Shown: positions 26,888-36,133, numbered from the stretch's first letter. The stretch: 64,000 nucleotides of DNA from Agaribacillus sp965228415 (GCA_965228415.1 OZ245814.1:1736001-1800000), one strand, 5' to 3'. Translations and numbers: made by a program. Notes: a model not told the origin generated them from the sequence alone.

Positions 26888-28223
26888 AAACTTTAAGGTT
26901 AATGTAGTTTTTCGGGTATTGCTTATTTGCATATTCATTGGCCTGCTGATGTATTTTCTCCTGGTCGATAAGAGATATCTTCGCAGTATTTATCTGGCTG
27001 TATTTCTAATCTTATCCGTTCTTGAATTATTGTGGTATATCGATAAGTCCAATCGCGATTTTTCCTCCTTTCTACTCGCCTTGTTACAAAATGACTTTTC
27101 CACCACTTTTTCCGGTAAGAGTAAGGGAAAATCCTTTGCCAGACTTTATAACGCCTACAATCAGATAACCCAAAAATTTAAAGACATCAATGCCGACAAG
27201 GAATTACAGCATCAGTATTTATTGATGCTGATAAAGCACATAAACATCGGTATCATCAGTTATGATGAGAAGGGCAATGTCCACCTGATCAATAATGCAT
27301 TCAAGGAAATCGTAGACAAGCCATTTATCAATAATATCAAAGTGTTGGACAGGGTCAGTCCTGTGTTGTATCAGGCTATTAATGATATTCAACCAGGCCG
27401 GCAGCAGCTGGTGAAATTGGCAAGGCACCATAAAATTAATGAATTTGCTGTAGAAGCCTCGGAGTTCAAGATAGGATCCGCCGCATATAAGCTGGTATCT
27501 CTGCAAAACATAGCGCATCAATTAGATGAAAATGAGACAATGGCCTGGCAAAAGCTCATCCGGGTACTGACCCATGAAATCATGAATTCTGTGACTCCCA
27601 TCACTTCGCTTACAGACACTTTACATCACATCGTCAGGCAAAAACTGGAAAAAAACGAGGCTATAGATGCATTGACATTGGAAAAAGTTAATAACGGCCT
27701 CATGGTGATCAATGACCGAAGCAAAGGTTTGGTCAATTTTACGGAGGCTTACAAAAATCTAACCCGCATTCCTGCCCCCACTTTCAAAAAGGTAAATGTC
27801 TCAAATCTCCAGCAGCGACTATCATTGTTATTTAAACCTAAACTTGCCGAATCAAATATCGACTTTGAAGTAAACGAGGTAGATGCTACACCGGAGATAC
27901 TGGCTGATCCTGAATTATTGTCGCAGGTATTGATCAACCTGCTAAAAAACGCTATGGAAGCTGTTGCTAATCAGAAAAACCCTTTAATTTCAATAAGCAC
28001 CCAAAGCCACGGGGAAAAAAGCGTTGTCATTAAAGTCAAAGATAATGGTCCGGGAATCCCGCCGGAAATCCTGGAAAATATATTTATACCTTTTTTCACT
28101 ACCAAGGAAGGGGGATCAGGGATTGGCTTAAGCATTTGCCGGCAGATCATTCAACTTCACAAGGGTGTGTTAACGGTCGATACAAAGCCCGGCGTCGGTA
28201 CGGTTTTCACAATTATGATTTAA
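26877..28223 (+). CDS. Sensor histidine kinase (NtrY/NtrB-like), partner of the sigma-54 regulator
   Basis: Inner-membrane kinase of 448 residues. I chose the ATG at 26877, which overlaps the stop of the regulator gene by 11 bases (translational coupling); a GTG at 26850 is also in frame. Two membrane helices at the N-terminus (about 10-30 and 34-50) flank a very short outside loop, so sensing is probably in the membrane or cytoplasm. Then comes a PAS-like region (about 110-210), the phospho-accepting His in LTHEIMNSVTPI (about 233), the N-box NLLKNAMEAV and G-boxes DNGPGIP and GSGIGLSI. This compact form is common next to MacB-like permeases in Bacteroidota. Confidence 0.94.
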   Translation: MIYKNFKVNVVFRVLLICIFIGLLMYFLLVDKRYLRSIYLAVFLILSVLELLWYIDKSNRDFSSFLLALLQNDFSTTFSGKSKGKSFARLYNAYNQITQKFKDINADKELQHQYLLMLIKHINIGIISYDEKGNVHLINNAFKEIVDKPFINNIKVLDRVSPVLYQAINDIQPGRQQLVKLARHHKINEFAVEASEFKIGSAAYKLVSLQNIAHQLDENETMAWQKLIRVLTHEIMNSVTPITSLTDTLHHIVRQKLEKNEAIDALTLEKVNNGLMVINDRSKGLVNFTEAYKNLTRIPAPTFKKVNVSNLQQRLSLLFKPKLAESNIDFEVNEVDATPEILADPELLSQVLINLLKNAMEAVANQKNPLISISTQSHGEKSVVIKVKDNGPGIPPEILENIFIPFFTTKEGGSGIGLSICRQIIQLHKGVLTVDTKPGVGTVFTIMI

Positions 28224-28291
28224 TCATCCCGAAAGCGGGTAATATGCTGAGTTATTGATATAATTGCAAATATTTTGCTTTTCACTGCACT

Positions 28292-29308
28292 ATGAAAATA
28301 CAGGAAAACATCTCTTTGAAACCTTTCAATACCTTTGGCATCGATATAAAAGCCAGATGGTTTTGCTCGTTTGAAAATGAAAATGATGTTATCAATTTGC
28401 TATCCAATGACCGGTTTCAGGAAGAGAAAAAGTTAATTCTGGGCGGTGGAAGTAATTTGTTATTCACTTGCGATTTTGACGGACTGGTGATGAAAAATGA
28501 TATCAGGGGCATTGACAAGCTAAAAGAAGATGAAAATCACGTGTGGCTTCGGATAGGCGCGGGGGAAAACTGGCATGAATTCGTTTTGTACTGTATCAGC
28601 CATGGCTGGGCCGGGGTGGAAAATTTATCCCTTATTCCCGGCACGGTAGGTGCCGCCCCTATGCAAAACATCGGCGCCTATGGCGTGGAAATAAAGGAGG
28701 TATTCGAATCGTTGGAAGCCATTCATATTAAGGACAAAGCCATCAAAACTTTTTCCAATGAAGATTGCCGGTTTGGCTATCGCGAAAGTTACTTCAAGAA
28801 AGAGGGTAAAGGGCAATATATCATTACCAGCGTAACACTAAAATTGTCTAAACAACCGGCATTTAATATATCTTATGGGGCCATTGCCCAAACGTTGGAG
28901 GAATCCGGCGTACAGAAACTTAGCATTAAAGCCGTCAGTGATGCTGTAATTCATATACGGCAAAGCAAATTACCGGACCCCAAAAACATAGGCAATGCTG
29001 GCAGCTTTTTTAAAAATCCCACCATCGACTTTATAGACTTTGAGCAATTGAAAATCCAGTTTCCCAATATGCCGGGTTATGAACAGCCTGAAAATACTAT
29101 AAAAGTGCCAGCCGGTTGGTTGATTGAACAATGTGGCTGGAAAGGTAAGACGCTTGGTCAGATTGGTGTACACAAGAACCAGGCGTTAGTGCTGGTCAAC
29201 TACGGAGAGGGGAAAGGTGGCGATATTAAGGATCTTGCCCAGGAAATAAAAAAATCCGTCGCACGAAAATTTGGCATCGAAATAGAGGAAGAGGTAAATG
29301 TGGTTTAG
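28292..29308 (+). CDS. murB: UDP-N-acetylenolpyruvoylglucosamine reductase
   Basis: Flavoenzyme that reduces UDP-GlcNAc-enolpyruvate to UDP-MurNAc with NADPH, the second committed step of peptidoglycan precursor synthesis in the cytoplasm. The 338 residues show the FAD-binding LILGGGSNLLF and LSLIPGTVGAAPMQNIGAYG motifs, the YRESYFK segment and the catalytic Ser in GNAGSFFKNP. The C-terminal domain carries AGWLIEQCGWKGKTLG. The length and Tyr loop fit type I MurB, as in E. coli. It starts 68 bases after the kinase gene and appears to be independent. Confidence 0.97.
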   Translation: MKIQENISLKPFNTFGIDIKARWFCSFENENDVINLLSNDRFQEEKKLILGGGSNLLFTCDFDGLVMKNDIRGIDKLKEDENHVWLRIGAGENWHEFVLYCISHGWAGVENLSLIPGTVGAAPMQNIGAYGVEIKEVFESLEAIHIKDKAIKTFSNEDCRFGYRESYFKKEGKGQYIITSVTLKLSKQPAFNISYGAIAQTLEESGVQKLSIKAVSDAVIHIRQSKLPDPKNIGNAGSFFKNPTIDFIDFEQLKIQFPNMPGYEQPENTIKVPAGWLIEQCGWKGKTLGQIGVHKNQALVLVNYGEGKGGDIKDLAQEIKKSVARKFGIEIEEEVNVV

Positions 29309-29395
29309 TTTTGGGCTCCTGGTTTCCACTTTAATTCCTTCAGCTCTCCTGTTTACCCACCCAAATTGACCGGACTTTCCTCCAATCATCGACCA

Positions 29396-29878
29396 TCAAA
29401 TCATATGGGTAATATTCTCCAAATTGCCGTGGTATTTTTCCACCTCGACACCAAATCTTAACAAAAAATCTACTCCTTCATCACTGGGAATACCTTTATA
29501 TTCAGCATAAGACTTCAGGTAAATAACCTTTTTAACCCCCATGGTATAAATAATGCGTGAGCAGGCCAGGCAGGGAGATAAGGTGACATACATAGTAGCA
29601 CCTTCTACGGAAGTTTTATTTTTAACAGCATACAACAGCGCATTTTGTTCGGCGTGAATGGCCAGTGAACATCCTCCTTTTGAATCGCGTGGACAACCGT
29701 CCCCCGGCCATTCATCATCGCAATTGTGTGTTCCGGCCGGAGGCCCGTTGTAGCCGATCGAAATGATTCTAGTATCTTTAGCCAGTACCGCCCCCACATG
29801 ACGCTTAATGCAATGTGATCGTTTTGCAAGGTTTACCGCCAATTCCATGTAAATATCATCAAACTTTGGCCTGCTCAT
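29396..29878 (-). CDS. Deoxycytidylate (dCMP) deaminase family protein
   Basis: Zinc enzyme that converts dCMP to dUMP for thymidylate synthesis. 160 residues, close to the usual length. The motifs are HAEQNALLYA (zinc His and proton-shuttling Glu) and SPCLACSRIIYTMGVKKVIYL (two zinc Cys). An additional Cys/His-rich insert NCDDEWPGDGCPR is typical of the ComEB/dCMP deaminase type that binds a second zinc. The N-terminus RPKFDDIYMELAVNLAKRS is standard. The gene converges on murB with an 87-base gap. Substrate is inferred from the family; a few members act on other deaminated nucleotides. Confidence 0.93.
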   Translation of the reverse strand: MSRPKFDDIYMELAVNLAKRSHCIKRHVGAVLAKDTRIISIGYNGPPAGTHNCDDEWPGDGCPRDSKGGCSLAIHAEQNALLYAVKNKTSVEGATMYVTLSPCLACSRIIYTMGVKKVIYLKSYAEYKGIPSDEGVDFLLRFGVEVEKYHGNLENITHMI

Positions 29879-29974
29879 AACGTTAATTGAAAAGTTGCTA
29901 TAAATAAATATTCAAATTTGGGATAAATAATTTTTAAATTTAAAGTATTTTGAGGCAAACATGTTGCTGATAAA

Positions 29975-30508
29975 ATGAAAAGTTTTACTTGGGTTACGGT
30001 ATTCATCATTATGTTGTCAGGTACTTTTGACGCCATGGCGCAAAATGCACTGCCACCGCAGCCTAGTCCCAATGCCATTTCCACGCTCAAATATGAGGGG
30101 ACCTACATAAAGATCACCTATTGCCGGCCGCATCAAAGAGGAAGAACTGTTTTTGGCGGTATGATACCGTACGGCAAAGTTTGGAGAACCGGCGCCAATG
30201 AAGCAACGGAACTGACTATCACCAGGGAGATCCTTATAGGTGGCAAAAAATTAGCTACCGGAACTTATTCCATATTTACGATTCCCTATCCCGACGAATG
30301 GATTATTATCATTAACAGTGAAGTTGGACAATGGGGCGCTTACGAATATAATAAGGAACGGGATGTGCTGAGGTTTACCGTTCCCGTAGCTGCTTCAAAT
30401 ATCCACCATGAACCTTTTACCATAGAATTTGAACAAAAGGAAAAAATCACCAACCTGTTAATGCAATGGGATCGGACCAAAGTTATTATACCTATTCGCT
30501 TCCTGTAA
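29975..30508 (+). CDS. DUF2911 domain-containing exported protein
   Basis: 177-residue exported protein (signal peptide ends near DAMAQN) made of one DUF2911 domain. The hallmark words are QPSPNAISTLKYEGTYIKI, YCRPHQRGRTVFGG and VWRTGANEATELTI, followed by the TGTYSIFTIP strand and an EWIIIIN stretch. DUF2911 proteins are common in Bacteroidota and have no known biochemical role. The gene is followed 15 bases later by an AraC-type regulator with membrane helices, so they form a two-gene unit. Location is periplasm or outer membrane face. Confidence 0.92.
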   Translation: MKSFTWVTVFIIMLSGTFDAMAQNALPPQPSPNAISTLKYEGTYIKITYCRPHQRGRTVFGGMIPYGKVWRTGANEATELTITREILIGGKKLATGTYSIFTIPYPDEWIIIINSEVGQWGAYEYNKERDVLRFTVPVAASNIHHEPFTIEFEQKEKITNLLMQWDRTKVIIPIRFL

Positions 30509-30523
30509 AAACAAATTACAGCC

Positions 30524-31606
30524 ATGGATGTCGCTATAAATTCCTGGACTTTCATTTTCCTATTTGCCGCTGCCCAGGGCCTTTTTCTAGCCGTTTTGAT
30601 ATTCACCTTAAATAAAGGTGTGAAACAGGCCAATCATATATTGGCATCTGTCATCTTGCTTTTTTCCCTATCGCTGGTATACTACGTTGCCTTTTGGACG
30701 GGATATGAAAATCACCTGCATCCGGTCATCTCTCTTCCGCTGTCGTTTGTATGGTTATTCGGACCGTTGCTATTTTTTTATTTTAAAGCCTTAAATGGAA
30801 GCAAACCGGAACAAGGCTGGTTATGGCACTTTTTACCTTTCGGGCTGGCATTTTTTAATCGCCTGGCAAATATTTTTGACCTTCAGGCACTTTTCGGCTT
30901 GCCATCATTTTCAGGCTCCGGCACTATGATTCCCGACCTGTTGATTACACTTCAGTTAGTACATTTATTTTCTTACGCTGTTGCCATCAATACGTATCAA
31001 CAAAAGCATATCTTTCCAAAAAACATCAGCAACACCCAACGTCGATGGCTAAGACGTGTCAGCTTATTTTATGTAGGGTTTTGCCTGAGCTATTCCTCTT
31101 ATTATTTGCTGGTTTGGTCAGGGATGTTAAAAATTGAATACGACTATGTTATTTCCCTGGTCATGTCAATTTTCATTTATATGACGGGATATTTTGGGTT
31201 TAAAAACCCTGAGATACTGCAAGCCATAGACAATACAGTAAAGTACGAAAAGTCGAGTCTGAGCAAAAGTGCCTCTGAGACCCTGGTAAACAAATTGCTA
31301 TTTTATATGGACCATTACCAGCCGTATACCAATAGCGAATTAAAACTAACAGAACTGGCCAATCAATTGGACACATCTCCACATCACTTATCCCAGGTTA
31401 TTAACCAGAACCTTCGGCAAAATTTTTCTGATTTTATAAATAATTACCGTATCAGACATGCCAAAATATTGCTAAAGCAGCAAGACAACAGCCGGGAAAA
31501 AATCATCAACATCGCCTATGACAGCGGTTTTAACAATAAGGTCTCCTTCAATACCGCTTTCAAGAAATTCGAAGGTGTCTCCCCCTCCGCGTTTCGCAAA
31601 AAGTAA
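30524..31606 (+). CDS. AraC-family transcriptional regulator with N-terminal membrane domain
   Basis: 360 residues. The first 210 or so form six to seven membrane helices (SWTFIFLFAAAQGLFLAVLI, HPVISLPLSFVWLFGPLLFF, and others). A C-terminal HTH_18 domain follows (about 265-355) with KLTELANQLDTSPHHLSQVI as the first helix-turn-helix and the second at KIINIAYDSGFNNKVSFNTA, then FKKFEGVSPSAFRKK. Such membrane-anchored AraC proteins are widespread in Bacteroidota and sense membrane or extracellular signals directly. It is co-transcribed with the DUF2911 gene and precedes two small exported-protein genes it could regulate. Confidence 0.92.
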   Translation: MDVAINSWTFIFLFAAAQGLFLAVLIFTLNKGVKQANHILASVILLFSLSLVYYVAFWTGYENHLHPVISLPLSFVWLFGPLLFFYFKALNGSKPEQGWLWHFLPFGLAFFNRLANIFDLQALFGLPSFSGSGTMIPDLLITLQLVHLFSYAVAINTYQQKHIFPKNISNTQRRWLRRVSLFYVGFCLSYSSYYLLVWSGMLKIEYDYVISLVMSIFIYMTGYFGFKNPEILQAIDNTVKYEKSSLSKSASETLVNKLLFYMDHYQPYTNSELKLTELANQLDTSPHHLSQVINQNLRQNFSDFINNYRIRHAKILLKQQDNSREKIINIAYDSGFNNKVSFNTAFKKFEGVSPSAFRKK

Positions 31607-31733
31607 TATGCCTCCAAACTTATGACCGGCATTAAATGAAATTCTTGATCTCTTCGGGTAAAATTTTATAGGATTTATCCTGTCATATATAAAATAACAG
31701 GATATTGATCCAAACCATAAAAAGCGATCGGTC

Positions 31734-32243
31734 ATGAAAAAATATTTAATTCTATTTATCACCATCTTTAACTATTTTTCCACGTATGCACAAGAAGAGG
31801 GAGCCGCTACGGCCTTTGACTTTTGGGTTGGCAAGTGGGCATTAACCTGGGATGAAGGTAATGGCAGTGTTGGAAAAGCCACTAATAATATTGTTAAGAT
31901 ACTCGACGATAAAGTGATCCAGGAAAACTTTGAAGTTTTAGAAGGCGCCCAAAAAGGGTTTAAAGGTACAAGTATATCGGTGTACAATCCAAAAACCAAA
32001 CAGTGGCACCAGGCCTGGGCTGATAATCAGGGCTCCTACTTTGACTTTACCGGCGACATTGAGGGTGATAAAAAAATATTCAAAACCCGAACCATTGAAA
32101 AGGAGGGTAAAAAAATCACTCAAAGAATGGTATTCTATAACATACAAAAGGAGCGCATGACATGGGATTGGGAAAGCTCGAGCGACGGCGGAGAAAGCTG
32201 GAAGCTTCTTTGGCGTATTAATTACAAAAAGGTCAATGAATAA
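31734..32243 (+). CDS. Exported DUF1579-like beta protein
   Basis: 169 residues with a signal peptide (ends FSTYAQ). The body has the FDFWVGKWALTW start, an alternating beta pattern (FKGTSISVYNPKTKQWHQAW, SYFDFTGDIEGDKKIFKT) and the ending DGGESWKLLWRINYKK. These match the DUF1579/lipocalin-like small-barrel family by shape and motif order, recalled from memory and not searched. The next gene starts 8 bases before its stop codon, so translation is coupled. A role as a small binding protein in the periplasm is inferred. Confidence 0.75.
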   Translation: MKKYLILFITIFNYFSTYAQEEGAATAFDFWVGKWALTWDEGNGSVGKATNNIVKILDDKVIQENFEVLEGAQKGFKGTSISVYNPKTKQWHQAWADNQGSYFDFTGDIEGDKKIFKTRTIEKEGKKITQRMVFYNIQKERMTWDWESSSDGGESWKLLWRINYKKVNE

Positions 32244-32697
32244 ATTAGTCATTAGTATTGCGGTAATAGTATCACTCAGTGGGATGCCAGGTGATGCTGC
32301 ATTATTTGGTCAATCCAGGCTAGATTTGCTGAAAGAGACTTTTTCTTCTTTTAACCAGGCATTTGTGGCCGCAGACGTTGGCCAATTAACCTTGTTGGTC
32401 ACCGATAACTATACGCACACCAATCAAAACCATCCTCCCATTGATAAGACAACGTGGTTTGATTACATCCGCAAACGCCGCCGAAAAATTGCGGATAAAA
32501 TATTAAGAATTGACACCTATGACCTTTCGGAAGTCAATTACCAATTAAATGAAAACACCGCCGTCATCACCGGTGTAGTACAATCAACCGGTACTGATGC
32601 AGGAATGCCATTTACCGTAAGTGTAAGATTTACCCAAACCTGGGTACTGATCAACAATGAATGGAAAAGAGCTGCGTTTCAGGACGCCAGGCTCTAA
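32236..32697 (+). CDS. Exported nuclear-transport-factor-2-like (DUF4440) protein
   Basis: 153 residues, starting 8 bases inside the previous gene. A signal peptide (ends near DAALFGQ) precedes an NTF2-like cone fold: a first helix (LKETFSSFNQAFVAADVGQL), the LVTDNYTHTNQNHPP motif and the strands AVITGVVQSTGTDAG and FTQTWVLINNEWKRAAFQDA. This fits DUF4440/SnoaL-like proteins, which bind or turn over small molecules; no catalytic residue set can be identified. It forms a pair with the preceding exported protein. Confidence 0.85.
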   Translation: MNKLVISIAVIVSLSGMPGDAALFGQSRLDLLKETFSSFNQAFVAADVGQLTLLVTDNYTHTNQNHPPIDKTTWFDYIRKRRRKIADKILRIDTYDLSEVNYQLNENTAVITGVVQSTGTDAGMPFTVSVRFTQTWVLINNEWKRAAFQDARL

Positions 32698-32799
32698 AAC
32701 CGATTAATTCCCTGTTTTGATCCAATAGCATAATCCACCGCTCCCAAAAGGATTGACCGGGGAAATATCAATCATTTTTATCTTAAAATAATGCCCTGC

Positions 32800-33957
32800 C
32801 TAGCTACCATAGGTAATGCGGTAGATAACGCCGGATTTATCATCGGACAACAGCATTGAGCCGTCGGGCATAAACAGCAGATCTACGGGTCTTCCCCAGG
32901 CATCCTGGGCTTCATGATCTAACCAGCCTTCGGCAAAGGTTTCGTAGCCCACCGCTTTACTTTCCTGTAATTTTACCATGGTTATCCTGTAGCCGCTTTT
33001 CTTTGATCGATTCCAGCTACCATGTTCTGCAATAAATACGTGTTTTCTGTATTTTTCAGGGAACATGGTGCCATTATAAAATTTTAACCCCAGCGGAGCG
33101 ACATGAGCCCCCAGATTCTGAGCGGGTACCGTAAAGTCTTTACAAGGATATTTGTGACCAAACTCAGGGTCTTTGATGGTACCACCATGGCAATAAGGGT
33201 AGCCAAAGTGCATACCTTTTTCAGGTGCGTGATTTAACTCACAAGGTGGCATATCATCTCCCAGCATATCCCGGCCATTGTCGGTGAACCACATCTCCTT
33301 GGTATCGGGGTGCCAGGTAAACCCTACGGAGTTCCTTACCCCTTTCGCAAAGATTTCCAAACCGGAACCATCCGGATTCATCCTTGTGATGGTGGCGAAA
33401 ATCTCATCTTCAGATTCACAAATATTGCAGGGAGCACCCACCGGAATATAAAGTTTGCCATCCGGACCAAAAGCTATGTATTTCCACCCATGGTGTTTTT
33501 TGGTTGGGTACTGGTCATAAATTACCTCGGGTTTGGGAGGGTTATCCAGGTGAGACTCAATGTCTTTAAACCGAAGGACTCTGCTTACCTCTGCTACATA
33601 AAGATCTCCGTCCTTAAATGCGACCCCATTTGGCATTGTTAAACCTGTAGTGATAGTGAATTTTTTATCCACTTTAAAATCTCCGTCAGTATCCTGTAAT
33701 GCATAGACCTTGTCTTTTCCCCGGTTTCCGACAAACAGTGTACCATTTGGTGATAGACAAATTGACCGCGCGTTTTCTACGTCCGTCGCATAAATACTAA
33801 TTTTAAAACCCTCCGGAAGTTTTATTTTATCCAGATTCTCGGCGGCCTTTTTTCCTTTTTTATCACCACCCCCAGCATTGGCGCACGAAAAAAACGGGAA
33901 TGCAATGAGCGTCAGAAGCAATATGGCATTGGTTATTCTAAGGTTCATAGAAGTCAT
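32800..33957 (-). CDS. PQQ-dependent sugar dehydrogenase family lipoprotein
   Basis: 385 residues; the lipoprotein signal ends in FPFFSCANAGG, so it is membrane-anchored on the periplasmic or outer side. The body is a six-bladed propeller of the soluble glucose/sorbosone dehydrogenase type: FKISIYATDVENARSICLSP, GLTMPNGVAFKDGDLYVAEV, GVRNSVGFTWHPDTKEMWFTDNG and RPVDLLFMPDGSMLLSDD. Residues typical of PQQ and calcium sites (the NG-R-D and WHPDT segments) appear to be kept. It likely oxidises a sugar or alcohol, passing electrons to a membrane acceptor. Many related proteins have no proven substrate. Alternative start 33948 would remove three residues. Confidence 0.9.
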   Translation of the reverse strand: MTSMNLRITNAILLLTLIAFPFFSCANAGGGDKKGKKAAENLDKIKLPEGFKISIYATDVENARSICLSPNGTLFVGNRGKDKVYALQDTDGDFKVDKKFTITTGLTMPNGVAFKDGDLYVAEVSRVLRFKDIESHLDNPPKPEVIYDQYPTKKHHGWKYIAFGPDGKLYIPVGAPCNICESEDEIFATITRMNPDGSGLEIFAKGVRNSVGFTWHPDTKEMWFTDNGRDMLGDDMPPCELNHAPEKGMHFGYPYCHGGTIKDPEFGHKYPCKDFTVPAQNLGAHVAPLGLKFYNGTMFPEKYRKHVFIAEHGSWNRSKKSGYRITMVKLQESKAVGYETFAEGWLDHEAQDAWGRPVDLLFMPDGSMLLSDDKSGVIYRITYGS

Positions 33958-34178
33958 GGTTAAATCCGGTAGTTAAACAACAATAAATATAACTACAATA
34001 AACTGATTTACGCAGTATATTTAAATATCTCAGCTACTTTATGAATCTAAATCAGAAAGGAAGGGAATTAATGGCTAAAAAATCTTTAAAATCTGGTATG
34101 GAGTAGAAGGCACAATAATTTTCCTACAAGCAATTTGTCATCTTGTGTGAATAAACTAAACCTTGGTACCGCCTTCCA

Positions 34179-34640
34179 TTACCAGGTGGTATTCTTGATA
34201 TCTCTAATGGCTTTCAGAATATCTCGCCGACTCACCTGCCCCATCAATCTCCCGTGTTCATTCACTACCGGAAACTTCCTGAAGTTGGTGGTCAGAAATT
34301 CATTGGCAACATCCAGTATGTCGCTGTCGACGGAGATTGTTTTAACCACCGGCGACATATAATCGGACACCCGCTTGTCTTCATAGGGAAGGTTGTTGTA
34401 GGCGCTATCAATAATGAGCCTCAGGCAATCCTTTTCAGTCAGCATGCCAACGATTTTTCTTTCGTCATCCAACACCGGTACTCCCGTTACTTTAAAATTT
34501 AACAAAACATCAATGGCCTCATTGATCGTTAACCCGGGTTGTAGGGTAACTTCATCCGTCGCCATATATTTACTTACTTCGGGAAAAGACATCAATTTGG
34601 AAGAAGCTGGATTTTCTGCCTTTCTTGGTGTAAAATTCAT
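34179..34640 (-). CDS. CBS-domain protein (two CBS repeats)
   Basis: 153 residues consisting almost only of a pair of CBS motifs. The first is at about 20-75 (EVTLQPGLTINEAIDVLLNFKVTGVPVLDD-type pattern) and the second at about 85-150 (ISVDSDILDVANEFLTTNF, FPVVNEHGRLMGQVSRRDI). CBS pairs bind AMP, ATP or S-adenosyl compounds and report cell energy state to a partner. No fused catalytic domain is present, so it works as a free regulatory subunit. The partner is not evident from the neighbourhood. Confidence 0.93.
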   Translation of the reverse strand: MNFTPRKAENPASSKLMSFPEVSKYMATDEVTLQPGLTINEAIDVLLNFKVTGVPVLDDERKIVGMLTEKDCLRLIIDSAYNNLPYEDKRVSDYMSPVVKTISVDSDILDVANEFLTTNFRKFPVVNEHGRLMGQVSRRDILKAIRDIKNTTW

Positions 34641-34816
34641 AGCAATAATATTTAGGTGTGTTTATTTACATGAACGGAAGGATCATTCACCTCGGGCCTC
34701 CACCGGCCCGTGACTTATTGGATAAACTTCCGTAAACTATAAAATATACAAAATTTCTGGCTCTTTTCCAAAATTACGTCAGGTGACGATTGGAAAAATA
34801 CTATGGCCTAAAAGCG

Positions 34817-34853
34817 AATAACCCTGACATAAATGGCTTTATGCAGGGTTATT
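34817..34853. other. Long two-part hairpin in the 1-kb gap
   Basis: Arms AATAACCCTG (34817-34826) and CAGGGTTATT (34844-34853) are perfectly complementary. Inside them, after one bulged A, CATAAA pairs with TTTATG around loop TGGC. The total is 16 bp of stem. On the minus strand it is followed by CGCTTTTAG, a poor T-run, so a terminator call is weak. Confidence 0.6.
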
Positions 34854-35511
34854 GGGAAACGAAATTAATTAACCGGTTATAAACAACCAATCCAACTAAT
34901 TCAACGATTAATTAGGTTCTTTTTTCCCACCTCTTCGCTTATTATACAACCTTAAATAAAACTCCAACCTGTAATCCAACACACCAGATATTCCAACTTC
35001 TCCTTGTGGCGGGCAACAAATCGTGAACCTAATTCACACATAGAAACTTAAGATATTTAAAATCTGCCTCAACAATCAACCTCATCTTTCAACTTTTACA
35101 CTTTCAATCTCCTTCTGAAATTCTCTTATTTTTAAATATCTATTTCAAAGTAAAGGCATAATATAATTATATTTGCTTATAATCGGTAAGCTAAGTTAGT
35201 TACTTGCTGATTTGTACTTTTTTATCGGTAAACAGATATTCAGGAATTTGTTATCACCATTTGATAATTACTATTTTGTTTAGTCCTGACAAAGCATAAG
35301 CAGCAATCAAATTCAGGTGTTCCGAATAAATATCGTCGCTGAATCACCATGATGGCATCACTAAATGCGGGTAACATGATGAAATTAATAGTAAATTAAA
35401 AAATAAAGAAAATAGTCCGGGCGTTTGTATGATCGGGGATAGGGCACTAATCCTCTAAAAACCCTTAAATCACCACGTCAAGGCTGAAACATGGAATATC
35501 AAAAACCGCCT

Positions 35512-35595
35512 TATCAAAGCCAAAGATCAAATCAACTATTTACAACAGCAGTCGCCATGACACGACTTGCCAGACCTGCTCTGCTGGCTTTGATA
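35512..35595 (+). other. Nested inverted repeats upstream of the DoxX gene (possible structured leader)
   Basis: TATCAAAGCCA (35512-35522) is the exact complement of TGGCTTTGATA (35585-35595). Between them AGCAG (35547-35551) can pair with CTGCT (35576-35580), and GTCG (35551-35554) with CGAC (35563-35566). The set lies 60-145 bases before the DoxX start and could form a folded 5' leader. No known riboswitch class is recognised. Confidence 0.4.
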
Positions 35596-35656
35596 TAGCC
35601 TGATGCTATAAAATTATATATCAATTATTAATATTTCAGTATTTAACCTATAAACC

Positions 35657-36064
35657 ATGAGAACAAAAGGTTTCCTTTATAATAGTTATGAGAATTTTGG
35701 AATATTTATCTTAAGGGCAACAGTAGGTTCACTTATGTTACTAGGCCACGGAATGCCGAATTTAATGAACTTCTATCAAAGTTATGATACTTTTCCCGAC
35801 CCTTTGGGAATAGGGAATGAAATCAGCTTTTTTATCACCATATTCACAGAAGTGATTTGTTCCATGGCTCTGATCCTCGGATTGTTCACCAGACTTGCAG
35901 TGATACCGATTATTATTACTATGCTCATCACTATGTTGGTCATTAACATTGACGATCCATGGCATAAGAAAGAACTTGCAATTGTGTATCTGCTTCCTTA
36001 CATTACTTTATATTTTACAGGAAGCGGCGAGTATTCCATGGACAAAGGAGTACTCGACCGGTAA
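35657..36064 (+). CDS. DoxX-family membrane protein
   Basis: 135 residues with four membrane helices: about 15-33, 55-75, 80-97 and 108-125. The first helix has the family motif LRATVGSLMLLGHGMPNLMN, and ITIFTEVICSMALILGLFTR is the usual second segment. DoxX proteins are small inner-membrane components linked to thiol or quinone redox and oxidative stress in other bacteria; the exact function here is unknown. It lies 69 bases before the DUF3857 gene on the same strand, with which it may be co-transcribed. Helix and length agree with the family. Confidence 0.92.
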   Translation: MRTKGFLYNSYENFGIFILRATVGSLMLLGHGMPNLMNFYQSYDTFPDPLGIGNEISFFITIFTEVICSMALILGLFTRLAVIPIIITMLITMLVINIDDPWHKKELAIVYLLPYITLYFTGSGEYSMDKGVLDR

Positions 36065-36133
36065 ACGTCAATAGGCCATTTTTTAAGCTATGTCCACAGA
36101 GAATCATTATAATTTTCACCTCAGATAATCAAT

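Larger units (their letters stand above)
34641..35656. other. One-kilobase non-coding gap with hairpins
   Basis: I find no coding frame of note and no tRNA. The stretch is AT-rich. Three structures stand out: a GC-rich hairpin CGGGCC-TCCACC-GGCCCG at 34693-34710 upstream of the CBS gene, a long hairpin at 34817-34853, and a nested inverted-repeat set at 35512-35595 upstream of the DoxX gene. A small RNA is possible but not supported by a clear promoter or T-run. Confidence 0.5.
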
